Source: Bacteroides intestinalis
GTDB taxonomy: Bacteria > Bacteroidota > Bacteroidia > Bacteroidales > Bacteroidaceae
Length of the DNA stretch: 64,000 bases
Direction: 5' to 3'
Assembly (NCBI RefSeq): GCF_902364365.1
Contig: NZ_CABJDN010000009.1
Coordinates: forward strand, 124,001-188,000
The position numbers were made by a program, and so were the translations under genes. Below are positions 1 to 9,109 of the stretch, piece by piece (the stretch's first letter is position 1; the number at the start of each line of letters is the position of its first letter). Under the pieces are notes generated by a model. It was not told the origin of the DNA. It saw only the letters and a program-made list of their open reading frames with translations, and ran no database searches.

Positions 1-849
1 GTAATTTTCGTGAATGACGGAAGTACCGACCGCTCCTGGCAAATTATCGAAGAACTGAGTCGAGAATCAGATGCAGTACATGGCATTAAGTTCCGCCGTA
101 ATTATGGCAAATCTCCGGCATTATATTGTGGCTTCGAAAAGGCACAAGGAGATGTTGTCATTACAATGGATGCAGATTTACAGGATAGCCCGGACGAAAT
201 TCCCGAATTATACCGGATGATAACAGAGGATGATTACGACCTGGTATCCGGCTGGAAAAGGAAACGTTACGATCCGCTTTCAAAAACCATTCCTACCAAA
301 ATATTCAATGCAACGGCACGCAAAGTATCCGGTATCAAGAACCTGCACGACTTTAATTGCGGCCTGAAAGCCTACAAAAAAGATGTTGTGAAGAACATTG
401 AAGTGTATGGCGAAATGCATCGTTATATCCCCTACCTTGCCAAGAATGCTGGTTTCAAAAAAATCGGAGAAAAGATTGTTCAACACCAGGCACGCAAATT
501 CGGCAAGACTAAGTTCGGCGGTTTGAATCGTTTCTTTAATGGATATCTGGACTTGATTTCACTTTGGTTCCTGTCAGCCTTCGGAGTAAAACCGATGCAC
601 TTCTTCGGACTTCTCGGTTCACTTATGTTCATCTTCGGCTTTATTGCGGTGATCATCGTAGGCACTACAAAACTATATCACATGCATAGCGGGATGCCTT
701 ACCGTTTGGTTACCGACTCCCCCTACTTCTACTTATCGCTGACCGCCATGATCATCGGAACACAATTGTTCCTTGCCGGCTTCCTTGGCGAACTGATTTC
801 ACGCAATGCTCCTGAACGAAATAAATATCAAATAGAAAAAACAATATAA
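1..849 (+). CDS. Family 2 glycosyltransferase (DPM1/GtrB-like), 5'-truncated
   Basis: The frame is open from base 1, so the true start lies outside the window. The visible part begins just before an NDGSTDRS nucleotide-sugar motif. A DADLQDSPDEIP segment near residue 54 supplies the DxD metal and sugar-phosphate site of GT2 enzymes. Two hydrophobic segments near residues 195-218 and 240-263 form a C-terminal membrane hairpin, as in polyprenyl-phosphate glycosyltransferases (GtrB, ArnC, DPM1 families). It probably loads a sugar onto undecaprenyl or another polyprenyl phosphate at the inner membrane; the sugar cannot be read from sequence. The next gene starts 4 bp downstream on the same strand, suggesting co-transcription. 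Confidence 0.88.
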   Translation, partial: VIFVNDGSTDRSWQIIEELSRESDAVHGIKFRRNYGKSPALYCGFEKAQGDVVITMDADLQDSPDEIPELYRMITEDDYDLVSGWKRKRYDPLSKTIPTKIFNATARKVSGIKNLHDFNCGLKAYKKDVVKNIEVYGEMHRYIPYLAKNAGFKKIGEKIVQHQARKFGKTKFGGLNRFFNGYLDLISLWFLSAFGVKPMHFFGLLGSLMFIFGFIAVIIVGTTKLYHMHSGMPYRLVTDSPYFYLSLTAMIIGTQLFLAGFLGELISRNAPERNKYQIEKTI

Positions 850-853
850 GACT

Positions 854-1354
854 ATGAGAAAATTAGTAAAACTGATATTGCTTTGTCTGATTGCTTATCC
901 TATTATCAGTATCGTTTCTTCCTGTTCGGAAGAAGAAGACTGCTCAATGAATGCACGCCCGATGATGCAATGCTATCTTTATAAAATAGACGGAGAGACA
1001 GAAAGAGTTGTGAATGATACTCTTGACTCGCTCACCATCACCGCATTCGGCACAGATTCTATCATCCTCAATAACCAGAAGAGAGTACACGGATTATCAT
1101 TACCACTACGCTATACGCCAGACTCCACCGTACTGGTATTCCATTATAGCAAAGACGTTAAGATTAAAAAAGATACGATTGTCATCCGCCAGAAGAATAC
1201 GCCTTATTTCCTTTCAATGGATTGCGGCTACCAGATGAAGCAAAGCATCACAGGCAGATCATATAGCCGTCATCTACTTGACTCCATATATATTCAAACA
1301 GCAGAAGTAAGCATTTATGGAACGGAAAATCTTAAGCTCTTTTATCGTAATTAG
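854..1354 (+). CDS. DUF6452 family lipoprotein
   Basis: This 166-aa protein has an N-terminal hydrophobic segment ending in a lipobox-like SSCSEEE (Cys near residue 24), so it should be exported and lipid-anchored. It has the size and Cys pattern I associate with DUF6452, a Bacteroidales family of unknown function found next to DUF6048. The gene starts 4 bp after the glycosyltransferase and its 3' end overlaps the next gene by 38 bp in another frame. That overlap implies translational coupling. No enzymatic motif is visible. Confidence 0.75.
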   Translation: MRKLVKLILLCLIAYPIISIVSSCSEEEDCSMNARPMMQCYLYKIDGETERVVNDTLDSLTITAFGTDSIILNNQKRVHGLSLPLRYTPDSTVLVFHYSKDVKIKKDTIVIRQKNTPYFLSMDCGYQMKQSITGRSYSRHLLDSIYIQTAEVSIYGTENLKLFYRN

Positions 1355-2081
1355 TCTGGTGCTTTGTTTGTTGACCGGATTTCCGGTACAAGCACAAAAC
1401 AGCAACCGTCCTCCTGCCTCTAATCCGCCGAAAGAGCAAAAGAAAGAAGTGGATGAGGAAGCTTTCCCGCTATACAATGGCATGACCGTCAGTGTTGATT
1501 TATGGGGTATCGGAAGCAAAGCTTTCGGAAGTGATTTTTTAAATTCGGAAGTAGCGGTGGATGTTAACCTCAAAAACCGTTTCTTCCCGATAGTAGAACT
1601 TGGATATGGTGGCACCGATGCATGGAATGATAATGGTACCCACTACAAGAGCAATGCGCCTTATTTCCGCATCGGAATGAATTACAACGCTCTTTTCAAA
1701 AAGAAATTCAAGAATTACCTGTTTGTGGGACTACGTTACGCCATGAGCAGTTTCAAGTATGATATAGCAACCCTCTCGGTAGATGATCCTATCTATGGCG
1801 GAGGCATTGGTAATCCGAACCAGGTAGATGATATCTGGGGAGGGAGCTTACCCTTCAACCACAAAGGAATGAAAGGATCCATGCAATGGTTTGAATTTTG
1901 TGTCGGCATTCGTGCACATATATGGAAAGAGCTCTATATGGGCTGGGGATTGCGCTTCAAATTCCGCACAAGTTCATCTACAGGAGAGTACGGAGATCCC
2001 TGGTATGTACCCGGATTCGGCAAATATGGCTCCAACACAATGGGCGTAACTTATACAATCACTTATAAACTACCATTCTAA
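1317..2081 (+). CDS. DUF6048 family outer-membrane beta-barrel protein
   Basis: This 254-aa protein has a signal peptide (hydrophobic core ISLVLCLLTGFPVQA, cleavage around residue 26). Alternating aromatic/polar strands and a terminal aromatic-rich strand ending in LPF follow, the usual signature of an outer-membrane barrel. DUF6048 is the family I recognise; its role is unknown. The start at 1317 gives an intact signal peptide although it lies inside the preceding DUF6452 gene. The pair with DUF6452 is a conserved Bacteroidales neighbourhood, suggesting a shared envelope function. Confidence 0.72.
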   Translation: MERKILSSFIVISLVLCLLTGFPVQAQNSNRPPASNPPKEQKKEVDEEAFPLYNGMTVSVDLWGIGSKAFGSDFLNSEVAVDVNLKNRFFPIVELGYGGTDAWNDNGTHYKSNAPYFRIGMNYNALFKKKFKNYLFVGLRYAMSSFKYDIATLSVDDPIYGGGIGNPNQVDDIWGGSLPFNHKGMKGSMQWFEFCVGIRAHIWKELYMGWGLRFKFRTSSSTGEYGDPWYVPGFGKYGSNTMGVTYTITYKLPF

Positions 2082-2085
2082 AACT

Positions 2086-2667
2086 ATGACCGGATTAGAG
2101 ATTTGGCTTCTTGCCGTGGGACTCGCGATGGATTGTTTCGCTATTTCCATAGCCAGTGGTATTCTTCTGAAACGTACGCTATGGCGGCCTATGCTGACCA
2201 TGGCTTTTTTCTTTGGATTATTCCAAGCTATCATGCCACTCCTCGGGTGGATAGGTGCCAGCACATTCAGCCATCTGATAGAGAGTCTGGACCATTGGAT
2301 CGCTTTCGCTATTCTTGCTTTTCTGGGCGGACGCATGGTCAGAGAGTCTTTTAAGGACGAAGATTGCAAAAAAGAATACGACCCGAAAAGCTTGAAAGTA
2401 GTGCTCGCATTAGCCGTTGCAACCAGTATCGATGCATTAGCCATTGGAGTCTCATTTGCATTTCTGGGTATACGTGATTTCTCAGAAATACTCCCTCCTA
2501 TTTCTATCATTGGCTTTGTATCTTTCGCCATGTCTCTTATAGGACTACTATTCGGTATCCGCTTTGGATGTGGCATTGCACGAAGACTACGGGCAGAACT
2601 CTGGGGAGGTATTATCCTGATTATCATCGGAACCAAAATATTAATAGAACACTTGTTTTTCAACTAA
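2086..2667 (+). CDS. mntP: Putative manganese efflux pump MntP
   Basis: This 193-aa inner-membrane protein has six predicted transmembrane helices arranged as two homologous halves. Each half carries a conserved Asp motif: GLAMDCFAISIASG near residues 12-25 and ATSIDALAIGVSFAF near 112-126. These are the hallmark of the MntP (DUF204) family, which exports Mn2+ in E. coli. It follows DUF6048 by 4 bp and precedes apbE by 9 bp, so it sits in the same operon. Length matches the family. In E. coli mntP has a Mn riboswitch; here the gene has no leader of its own. Confidence 0.9.
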   Translation: MTGLEIWLLAVGLAMDCFAISIASGILLKRTLWRPMLTMAFFFGLFQAIMPLLGWIGASTFSHLIESLDHWIAFAILAFLGGRMVRESFKDEDCKKEYDPKSLKVVLALAVATSIDALAIGVSFAFLGIRDFSEILPPISIIGFVSFAMSLIGLLFGIRFGCGIARRLRAELWGGIILIIIGTKILIEHLFFN

Positions 2668-2676
2668 ACTTTGCTT

Positions 2677-3699
2677 ATGGAAAAGAAGGTACAGAGAAAT
2701 TTCTTGTGGATTGCCCTGCTTGTATTGGGAACAATCTGGATACTTGCACGTCACAACCGTACGCAACCTTATTATACAATAAACGGATTGATATTCGGTA
2801 CGGTTTATAATATAACCTATCAGTATGATGGTGACTTGAAAGTTGAAATAGACGAAGAATTGAAGAGGTTTGACGGCTCTCTATCCCCCTTTAATGATAC
2901 GGCCACGATTACGCGAATCAACCGCAACGAGGATATTGTACCGGACACTTTTTTCACGAATGTATTCCGTCGTAGTATGGAAATTTCCAAAGAAACGGAT
3001 GGTGCATTCGACATTACGGTTGCCCCATTGGCCAATGCCTGGGGGTTTGGTTTCAAGAAAGGCGCATTTCCCGATTCGGCCATGATAGATAGTCTGCTGG
3101 ACATTACGGGATATACCAAAGTAGCCCTATCCAATGAGGGAAAGGTTGTGAAGCAGGATGAACGCATGATGCTATCATGTAGTGCCGTTGCTAAAGGGTA
3201 TGCCGTAGATGTAATAGCACAATTTCTCGCAAAGAAAGGTATTAAAAATTTCATGGTAGATATAGGTGGAGAAATTGTAGCCCAGGGAGAAAATCCAAAG
3301 AAAGATTTGTGGCGCATCGGTATCAATAAACCGGTGGATGATTCGCTATCTATCAATCAGGAATTACAAACGGTACTGAATGTAACGGATGTGGGTATTG
3401 CTACTTCAGGCAATTACCGTAATTTCTATTATAAGGATGGAAAGAAATATGCACATACCATAGATCCAAGAACGGGATATCCGGTACAACACAACATCTT
3501 ATCCGCCACGGTAATAGCCAAAGATTGCATGAGTGCTGATGCTTATGCTACCGCTTTCATGGTGATGGGATTGGAAGAAGCCGAACGTTTTGCCGATGCC
3601 CATCCGGATATTGATGCCTGCTTTATCTACACGGATGAGAATGGAGAACTTCAAACATACTATACAAAAGGGATGGAACGGTTTATAACAAGTGATTAG
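2677..3699 (+). CDS. apbE: FAD:protein FMN transferase (ApbE family)
   Basis: ApbE attaches FMN covalently to Thr/Ser of target flavoproteins such as subunits of the Na+-pumping NADH:quinone reductase, outside the inner membrane. The protein has an N-terminal membrane anchor (LWIALLVLGTIWILA). It carries the ApbE core signatures FDITVAPLANAWGFG, SAVAKGYAVD, MVDIGGEI, and HTIDPRTGYP, plus the metal-binding segment MSADAYATAFMV. I place the start at ATG 2677 rather than the TTG at 2671. The stop codon lies within the left arm of a long inverted repeat that probably ends the operon. Confidence 0.93.
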   Translation: MEKKVQRNFLWIALLVLGTIWILARHNRTQPYYTINGLIFGTVYNITYQYDGDLKVEIDEELKRFDGSLSPFNDTATITRINRNEDIVPDTFFTNVFRRSMEISKETDGAFDITVAPLANAWGFGFKKGAFPDSAMIDSLLDITGYTKVALSNEGKVVKQDERMMLSCSAVAKGYAVDVIAQFLAKKGIKNFMVDIGGEIVAQGENPKKDLWRIGINKPVDDSLSINQELQTVLNVTDVGIATSGNYRNFYYKDGKKYAHTIDPRTGYPVQHNILSATVIAKDCMSADAYATAFMVMGLEEAERFADAHPDIDACFIYTDENGELQTYYTKGMERFITSD

Positions 3700-3764
3700 T
3701 GTTTAGTGATAAGTGATTAGTATTCCGCATGGTGCTAATCACTTATCACTAAACACTAATCACT
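3691..3764. terminator. Perfect 30-bp inverted repeat between convergent genes
   Basis: Bases 3691-3720 are the exact reverse complement of 3735-3764, with a 14-nt loop. The arms are built from a 7-nt periodic unit close to AGTGATT, repeated about four times, and the apbE stop codon lies in the left arm. The element sits between the convergent apbE and DUF486 genes, so a bidirectional terminator is the natural reading. The stem is AT-rich and lacks a classical U-tract. Confidence 0.7.
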
Positions 3765-3796
3765 AATCACTACGAAGCTACGCTTCGATAAATTAC

Positions 3797-4165
3797 CTAT
3801 TTATAGAATACAAAATACACCGCAAGTACCAGACAAATGAATGCCGCAAAATGATTCCAATGCAGACTTTCACCCTTGAAAAGAACCGTAGTAAATACCG
3901 TAAAAATGATGAGTGTAATTACTTCCTGAATAATCTTTAATTGTATCAGCGAGAAAGGACCACCATTACCTATAAACCCGATACGATTGGCTGGAACCAA
4001 ACAAAAATATTCCGCAAGAGCGATGCTCCATGAAAATAAAATTATGGCATAAAGCGGCCAATTAGTAATCACTTTCATATCTTGTAACTTCAGATGACCA
4101 TACCATGCAAAAGTCATAAAGACATTAGACACTATTAAAAGCAGAATCGTATAAAGACCTTTCAT
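3797..4165 (-). CDS. DUF486/DMT-like small membrane protein
   Basis: This 122-aa protein has four predicted transmembrane helices (near residues 5-22, 36-54, 74-96 and 103-120). It contains the motif FAWYGHLK and the segment EYFCLVPANRIG that I recognise from the DUF486 family, a half-sized relative of drug/metabolite transporters. Substrate and role are unknown. It lies 26 bp downstream of the TtcA-like gene on the same strand and is likely co-transcribed with it. Confidence 0.8.
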   Translation of the reverse strand: MKGLYTILLLIVSNVFMTFAWYGHLKLQDMKVITNWPLYAIILFSWSIALAEYFCLVPANRIGFIGNGGPFSLIQLKIIQEVITLIIFTVFTTVLFKGESLHWNHFAAFICLVLAVYFVFYK

Positions 4166-4191
4166 TTCAGTGATGAATATTTAAGGGGTGA

Positions 4192-4947
4192 TTAATCTAA
4201 ATTATCAATTTTCTGAGGAAGAAGTTCCTCCTGAACATTTGCCATACTTCCCCAAAGACTATAGCGAGCTTCCGGGTTCATAGCCTCCAACTGATGTAGA
4301 ATCTCTTTCATATTACTACGGTGAGATTGCGCCTCATAAGGACAATTCTTCACCTGCTTGCGATACCCTCTTATTTGGGCCAGTTCCACCAAATCAGCCT
4401 CATGCACCAAACACATCGGCCTAATAATCGTCATATCAAATTTCTTCATTACCAGACGGGGCGGCATGGAACTGAATGCCCCCTGAAAGGTGATATTCAT
4501 CAATAGCGTCTCCAGAATATCATCCATATGATGTCCCAATGCTATCTTGTTGCATCCCTGCTCCTTAGCTACCGTAAACAAGGCCTTGCGCCTATTCCAT
4601 GAACAAAGGAAACAAGGTGATTTGCGTGTATCTGTACTTGCATCAAATTCCGTTTCATACAATACAAAAGGGATTCCCCACGACTCTACATATTCACGAA
4701 GATATGCCAAGTCACTCTGATACGGAATATTCTTCATCACCACATGGACGGCAATCACCGCAAACCTGGGCTTAAAAATTCGGGCGCGTCTTGCCAATAG
4801 CTCCACTAACGCCAAAGAATCTTTGCCGCCCGAGAGTCCGACAAGGATCTTATCCCCATCCTCTATCAGACCATATTCTACCAGCCCTTTACTAAAACGC
4901 TTTTCAATGCGGCGGACGGTTTTCTCTTCTTCGGTGAATTGCGCCAT
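4192..4947 (-). CDS. TtcA-family tRNA thiolation PP-loop ATPase
   Basis: This 251-aa cytosolic protein has an SGGKDS PP-loop near residues 39-44. The motif CFLC (near 112-115) and a downstream Cys in NCPYEAQSHR are the Fe-S cluster and thiolation cysteines of the TtcA/TtuA group. In E. coli TtcA makes 2-thiocytidine at tRNA position 32 using an adenylated intermediate; the exact substrate here is inferred from family only. The motif GHHMDDILETLLMN is typical of the group. The gene is preceded by a minus-strand promoter box at 5063-5070 and a long leader with an imperfect inverted repeat. Confidence 0.85.
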   Translation of the reverse strand: MAQFTEEEKTVRRIEKRFSKGLVEYGLIEDGDKILVGLSGGKDSLALVELLARRARIFKPRFAVIAVHVVMKNIPYQSDLAYLREYVESWGIPFVLYETEFDASTDTRKSPCFLCSWNRRKALFTVAKEQGCNKIALGHHMDDILETLLMNITFQGAFSSMPPRLVMKKFDMTIIRPMCLVHEADLVELAQIRGYRKQVKNCPYEAQSHRSNMKEILHQLEAMNPEARYSLWGSMANVQEELLPQKIDNLD

Positions 4948-4957
4948 AATGATTGTA

Positions 4958-5036
4958 AGCTATGAGTTACGAGCTATGAGCTACAAGTTCCATGCGGACG
5001 TTGCGTAGCTACTTGTTGCTCGTAGCTCATGTAGCT
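4958..5036. repeat. Heptanucleotide-periodic imperfect inverted repeat in the ttcA-like leader
   Basis: Bases 4958-4988 are four copies of a 7-nt unit close to AGCTATG or AGTTACG. Bases 5011-5036 contain the complementary units with a few mismatches, so the whole segment can fold into an imperfect stem of about 26 bp. It lies between the minus-strand promoter box (5063-5070) and the start codon at 4947, and so would be part of the mRNA leader. Confidence 0.6.
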
Positions 5037-5062
5037 TGCAGCCCTTTTACTCTTTGCGGTTG

Positions 5063-5070
5063 CAAAAGTA
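5063..5070 (-). promoter_or_regulatory. Bacteroides -7 box for the TtcA-like gene
   Basis: On the minus strand this reads TACTTTTG, matching TAnnTTTG, and is followed by C as is common. No clear -33 TTTG was found at 19-21 bp. Confidence 0.5.
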
Positions 5071-5143
5071 AGAGAAAAGAATGATTTAAAGAAGAATTAA
5101 CATAATAGAATAACGGAAATCAGCATTATTCCCGATTAATTTG

Positions 5144-5151
5144 TATTTTTG
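5144..5151 (+). promoter_or_regulatory. Bacteroides -7 box for the TPR/PD40 operon
   Basis: TATTTTTG matches TAnnTTTG and lies 32 bp upstream of the start codon at 5183. It is the only good match in the 235-bp intergenic region on this strand. Confidence 0.5.
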
Positions 5152-5182
5152 AACATTCGAATTTGTAAGTTGGATAACTAGT

Positions 5183-6613
5183 ATGAAAAAGAGATATATT
5201 TTACTCCTTCTATTTTGTCTCACATTAGTCGGTGTATCAGCACAGACGTTGGAGGAAGCCAGAGCTTTCTACAACCAAGGGCAATACGAGAAAGCCAAAC
5301 CGATTTTCCAGAAACTCGTAAAGACACAACCGGCAAATGGAAATTATAACTTATGGTACGGCGTATGTTGCCTGGAAACAGGAGAACCAGAAGTTGCCTT
5401 GAAATATCTGGAAACCGCCGTAAAAAGACGAGTGCCCAGCGGACAACTCTATCTGGCGCGAAATTACAATGACCTGTATCGCTTTGAAGATGCCATCAAA
5501 TGCTACGAAGACTACATCAGCGACCTGACCAAACGGAAAAGGCCGACCGCAGAAGCCGAAAAGCTATTGGAGAAAAGTAAAGCCAATTTCCGCATGTTGA
5601 AAGGGGTTGAAGAAGTTTGCATTATCGATAGCATCGTAATAGACAAAGGTCGTTTTCTGGAAGCTTATAAAATCAGTCCTGAGTCCGGTAAACTATTCAT
5701 GTACAACGATTTCTTCCAGAATGAGGCAGAAATTGAGGCTACCGTATATAAAACGGAACTCGGCAATAAGATTTATTATGGTGAGCGCCAACCGGACGGT
5801 AAACTCAGCATCCTCTCGCGTAACAAAATGCAGGACGAATGGGGCAAAGGTAACTTGCTACCCGGTAGTATAAATGATTCCATCAATGCCAACTATCCGT
5901 ATGTATTGACAGATGGCATTACCATCTATTATGCCGCTGATGGTGAAAATTCGATAGGTGGTTACGACATATTCGTCACCCGTTACAATACCAATACGAA
6001 CACCTACCTCACTCCGGAAAATGTGGGTATGCCATTCAACTCTCCCTATAATGACTATATGTTCGTTATCGACGAATATAATAATCTCGGATGGTTTGCC
6101 TCCGACCGCTACCAGCCGGAAGGAAAAGTTTGCATCTATGTATTCATTCCAAATTCTTCCAAACGGGTATATAATTATGAAGCAATGGATCCGAAAAAAG
6201 CAATCGGACTTGCCCGGATTCATTCTCTGAAAGATACGTGGACAGATCAGGATGCCGTAGCCGATGCCAAACATCGACTACAAGCCGCATTCGATGAAAA
6301 GCCACAAACCACGAAAAGTCATGAGTTTGAGTTTGTAATCGATGACCAGAATACTTATTATCAACAAAGTGATTTCAAATCTCCTCAAGCCAAAAAACTG
6401 TTCGGCAAATACCTCCAATTAGAAAAGGCTTTCAAAGAGCAGCAAAACAAATTGGAAGAGCAACGCTCCTTGTACTCCCGTGCCAAGGAAAGCGATAAAG
6501 CCAAACTGGCTCCCGCCATACTCGACCTGGAAAAGCAGATACAACAATTATCAGTTGAATTGGAGAAGGCCGCCATTGAAGTGCGTAATACAGAAAAACA
6601 ATCCTTTAAATAG
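5183..6613 (+). CDS. Exported TPR protein with PD40/beta-propeller-like region and C-terminal coiled coil
   Basis: This 476-aa protein has a signal peptide (residues 1-20, cleaved after VSA). Tetratricopeptide-like helices follow at about 22-140, including YNQGQYEKAKPIFQKL. The middle region (about 170-330) has beta-propeller-like motifs such as GGYDIFVT and LGWFASDR, which resemble PD40 repeats of OmpA-associated proteins. The C-terminal 70 residues are charged and predicted coiled coil. It is probably a periplasmic or cell-surface scaffold. It begins an apparent operon with nfeD and floA, 6 bp upstream of nfeD. Confidence 0.75.
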   Translation: MKKRYILLLLFCLTLVGVSAQTLEEARAFYNQGQYEKAKPIFQKLVKTQPANGNYNLWYGVCCLETGEPEVALKYLETAVKRRVPSGQLYLARNYNDLYRFEDAIKCYEDYISDLTKRKRPTAEAEKLLEKSKANFRMLKGVEEVCIIDSIVIDKGRFLEAYKISPESGKLFMYNDFFQNEAEIEATVYKTELGNKIYYGERQPDGKLSILSRNKMQDEWGKGNLLPGSINDSINANYPYVLTDGITIYYAADGENSIGGYDIFVTRYNTNTNTYLTPENVGMPFNSPYNDYMFVIDEYNNLGWFASDRYQPEGKVCIYVFIPNSSKRVYNYEAMDPKKAIGLARIHSLKDTWTDQDAVADAKHRLQAAFDEKPQTTKSHEFEFVIDDQNTYYQQSDFKSPQAKKLFGKYLQLEKAFKEQQNKLEEQRSLYSRAKESDKAKLAPAILDLEKQIQQLSVELEKAAIEVRNTEKQSFK

Positions 6614-6619
6614 AAAACT

Positions 6620-7090
6620 ATGGACATACTTATCATCATTGTACTCATTGTTGCGGCGGTTATCCTGTTCTTGGTAGAACTGTTCGTCATCCCGGGCATC
6701 AGCATAGCCGGAATTCTGGCCGGAGCTTGCATGATCTATGCCAACTACTATGCCTTTGCCTATCTGGGTACAACGGCTGGTTTCATCACGCTCGGTGTAT
6801 CGGCAATAGCCTGCATAGGCTCATTGATACTCTTCATGCGCTCCAAGACCTTGGATAAAGTGGCGTTGAAGAAGAATATCACATCGAAGGTGGACCGTAC
6901 GGCCGCAGATCAAGTAAAAGTAGGCGATACGGGTGTGGCCATTACACGCCTGGCACTGATCGGCAATGCCGAAATTGACGGCAACATTGTGGAAGTGAAA
7001 TCCATGGACGGATTTCTGAATGAGAAAACCCCTATCATTGTAAACCGTATTACGGACGGCGTTATCATGGTAGAAAAGAAAAAAGATTAA
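6620..7090 (+). CDS. NfeD family membrane protein
   Basis: This 156-aa protein has three transmembrane helices (about 2-20, 24-45, 50-74) followed by an OB-fold-like domain of about 75 residues. That is the organisation of the short, protease-less NfeD class. NfeD proteins are encoded next to flotillin-like FloA/FloT and work with them in membrane microdomains; the adjacent floA supports this. Confidence 0.88.
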   Translation: MDILIIIVLIVAAVILFLVELFVIPGISIAGILAGACMIYANYYAFAYLGTTAGFITLGVSAIACIGSLILFMRSKTLDKVALKKNITSKVDRTAADQVKVGDTGVAITRLALIGNAEIDGNIVEVKSMDGFLNEKTPIIVNRITDGVIMVEKKKD

Positions 7091-7116
7091 TATTCACACT
7101 TAATATCTTATAAATC

Positions 7117-8118
7117 ATGAACGTAGACACTATGTACCTAACTGCCTTTCTTGTGATAGGAGGCATTATCTTCATCGTACTGTTCTTCCACTATGTTCCT
7201 TTCTTCCTATGGCTGTCCGCCAAAGTTTCGGGAGTCAGGATTTCACTGGTGCAATTGTTTTTAATGCGTATCCGTAACGTACCTCCCTACATCATTGTAC
7301 CGGGTATGATTGAAGCACACAAAGCCGGACTGAGCAACATTACCCGCGACGAGCTGGAAGCTCACTACCTGGCCGGTGGACACGTAGAAAGAGTGGTGCA
7401 CGCCTTGGTATCTGCCTCTAAAGCTAATATTGAATTATCCTTCCAGATGGCTACCGCAATCGACCTTGCCGGACGTGATGTGTTCGAAGCCGTTCAGATG
7501 TCGGTAAACCCGAAGGTGATCGATACTCCTCCGGTGACCGCCGTAGCAAAAGATGGTATCCAGTTGATAGCCAAAGCCCGTGTAACGGTACGCGCCAATA
7601 TCCGCCAGTTGGTGGGTGGTGCCGGTGAAGACACTATCTTGGCCCGTGTAGGCGAAGGTATCGTATCTTCCATCGGTTCGTCCGAAAACCACAAATCAGT
7701 ATTGGAAAACCCGGATTCAATCTCCAAACTTGTGCTCCGCAAAGGTCTGGATGCCGGTACGGCTTTCGAAATCCTGTCCATTGATATCGCTGATATCGAT
7801 ATAGGTAAGAACATCGGTGCGGCTTTGCAGATAGACCAGGCAAATGCCGATAAGAATATCGCCCAGGCCAAAGCTGAGGAACGCCGTGCAATGGCCGTGG
7901 CCAGCGAACAGGAAATGAAGGCGAAAGCTCAGGAAGCACGCGCCAAGGTGATCGAGGCGGAAGCCGAAGTACCTAAGGCCATGGCAGAAGCATTCCGTAA
8001 CGGCAACTTGGGCATCATGGATTATTATCGGATGAAGAACATCGAAGCTGATACTTCCATGCGCGAAACCATAGCCAAACCATCGGGAAACAACTCAAAC
8101 CAGCCGTTGAGTAAATAA
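7117..8118 (+). CDS. floA: Flotillin-like protein FloA
   Basis: This 333-aa protein has an N-terminal membrane hairpin (about residues 8-40), a PHB/SPFH-like domain with the segment [13 protein letters not shown], and an Ala/Glu-rich coiled region (about 240-310). Size and order match the UPF0365/FloA family. FloA organises functional membrane microdomains. It follows nfeD by 26 bp, and a stem-loop at 8141-8183 ends the operon. Confidence 0.93.
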   Translation: MNVDTMYLTAFLVIGGIIFIVLFFHYVPFFLWLSAKVSGVRISLVQLFLMRIRNVPPYIIVPGMIEAHKAGLSNITRDELEAHYLAGGHVERVVHALVSASKANIELSFQMATAIDLAGRDVFEAVQMSVNPKVIDTPPVTAVAKDGIQLIAKARVTVRANIRQLVGGAGEDTILARVGEGIVSSIGSSENHKSVLENPDSISKLVLRKGLDAGTAFEILSIDIADIDIGKNIGAALQIDQANADKNIAQAKAEERRAMAVASEQEMKAKAQEARAKVIEAEAEVPKAMAEAFRNGNLGIMDYYRMKNIEADTSMRETIAKPSGNNSNQPLSK

Positions 8119-8140
8119 CCGGTAGAATTATTGCCCCAGA

Positions 8141-8190
8141 AAAACGTCGGAACCGGTGAACAGTAATCCCGTTCCGGCGTTTTCTATTTA
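8141..8190 (+). terminator. Stem-loop terminator after floA
   Basis: AAAACGTCGGAAC (8141-8153) pairs with GTTCCGGCGTTTT (8171-8183), a 13-bp stem with one G-T pair, followed by a short T/A tract. It lies 22 bp after the floA stop. Confidence 0.7.
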
Positions 8191-8219
8191 TAAACATATC
8201 AACCAAAAAAATCCAGAAT

Positions 8220-9098
8220 ATGAAAAAGTATTTTGCATCTTCCGAACTTATTATCAATGATGACGGTTCAGTTTTTCATCTGCACGTAAAGCCTGAGTGG
8301 CTGGCAGACAAAGTAATCCTGGTGGGCGACCCGGGCAGAGTGGCACTGGTAGGCTCACACCTTGAGAATAAAGAATGTGAAGTGGAAAGCCGCGAGTTCA
8401 AAACCATTACAGGTACCTATAAGGGCAAACGCATCACGGTGGTTTCTACGGGTATTGGTTGCGACAACATCGATATTGTGATGAACGAACTGGATGCCTT
8501 GGCCAACATTGACTTCAACACACGTGAAGAAAAGCCCCAACTTCGCCAGTTAGAACTGGTACGCATCGGTACTTGTGGCGGTTTGCAACCGAATACGCCC
8601 GTAGGTACATTTATCTGCTCGCAAAAGTCCATCGGTTTCGATGGCCTGCTGAACTTCTATTCAGGGCGCAATGAAGTGTGCGACCTGCCATTTGAACGTG
8701 CATTCCTGAACCACATGGGATGGTCGGGGAATATGTGCGCTCCTGCTCCATACGTGATCGACGCCAATGCCGAACTGATAGAGCGTATTGCCGGAGACGA
8801 TATGGTACGCGGCGTAACGATTGCCGCCGGTGGTTTCTTTGGCCCGCAAGGACGCGAGCTACGCATTCCGCTGGCCGACCCGAAGCAAAATGAAAAGATC
8901 GAGAACTTCGAATACAATGGCTATCGTATTACGAACTTCGAGATGGAAAGCTCCGCACTGGCCGGTTTGAGCCGCCTGATGGGACACAAGGCAACCACGG
9001 TATGCATGGTCATAGCCAACCGATTGATTAAAGAAGCCAATACGGGCTACAAGAATACGATTGACACATTGATAAAAACCGTACTGGACAGAATTTAA
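8220..9098 (+). CDS. Nucleoside phosphorylase (PNP/UDP family, uridine-phosphorylase-like)
   Basis: This 292-aa cytosolic enzyme has the family signatures GDPGRVALVG (phosphate binding, near residues 37-46), TGIGCDNIDI, RIGTCGGLQ, and the nucleoside-binding FEMESSALAGLSRLMG near residues 240-255. Such enzymes split nucleosides with phosphate into base and (deoxy)ribose-1-phosphate. The FEMES pocket favours the uridine/purine phosphorylase superfamily, but the specificity cannot be fixed by eye. It is convergent with the histidine kinase gene. Confidence 0.88.
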   Translation: MKKYFASSELIINDDGSVFHLHVKPEWLADKVILVGDPGRVALVGSHLENKECEVESREFKTITGTYKGKRITVVSTGIGCDNIDIVMNELDALANIDFNTREEKPQLRQLELVRIGTCGGLQPNTPVGTFICSQKSIGFDGLLNFYSGRNEVCDLPFERAFLNHMGWSGNMCAPAPYVIDANAELIERIAGDDMVRGVTIAAGGFFGPQGRELRIPLADPKQNEKIENFEYNGYRITNFEMESSALAGLSRLMGHKATTVCMVIANRLIKEANTGYKNTIDTLIKTVLDRI

Positions 9099-9109
9099 GA
9101 TATGGCCAC

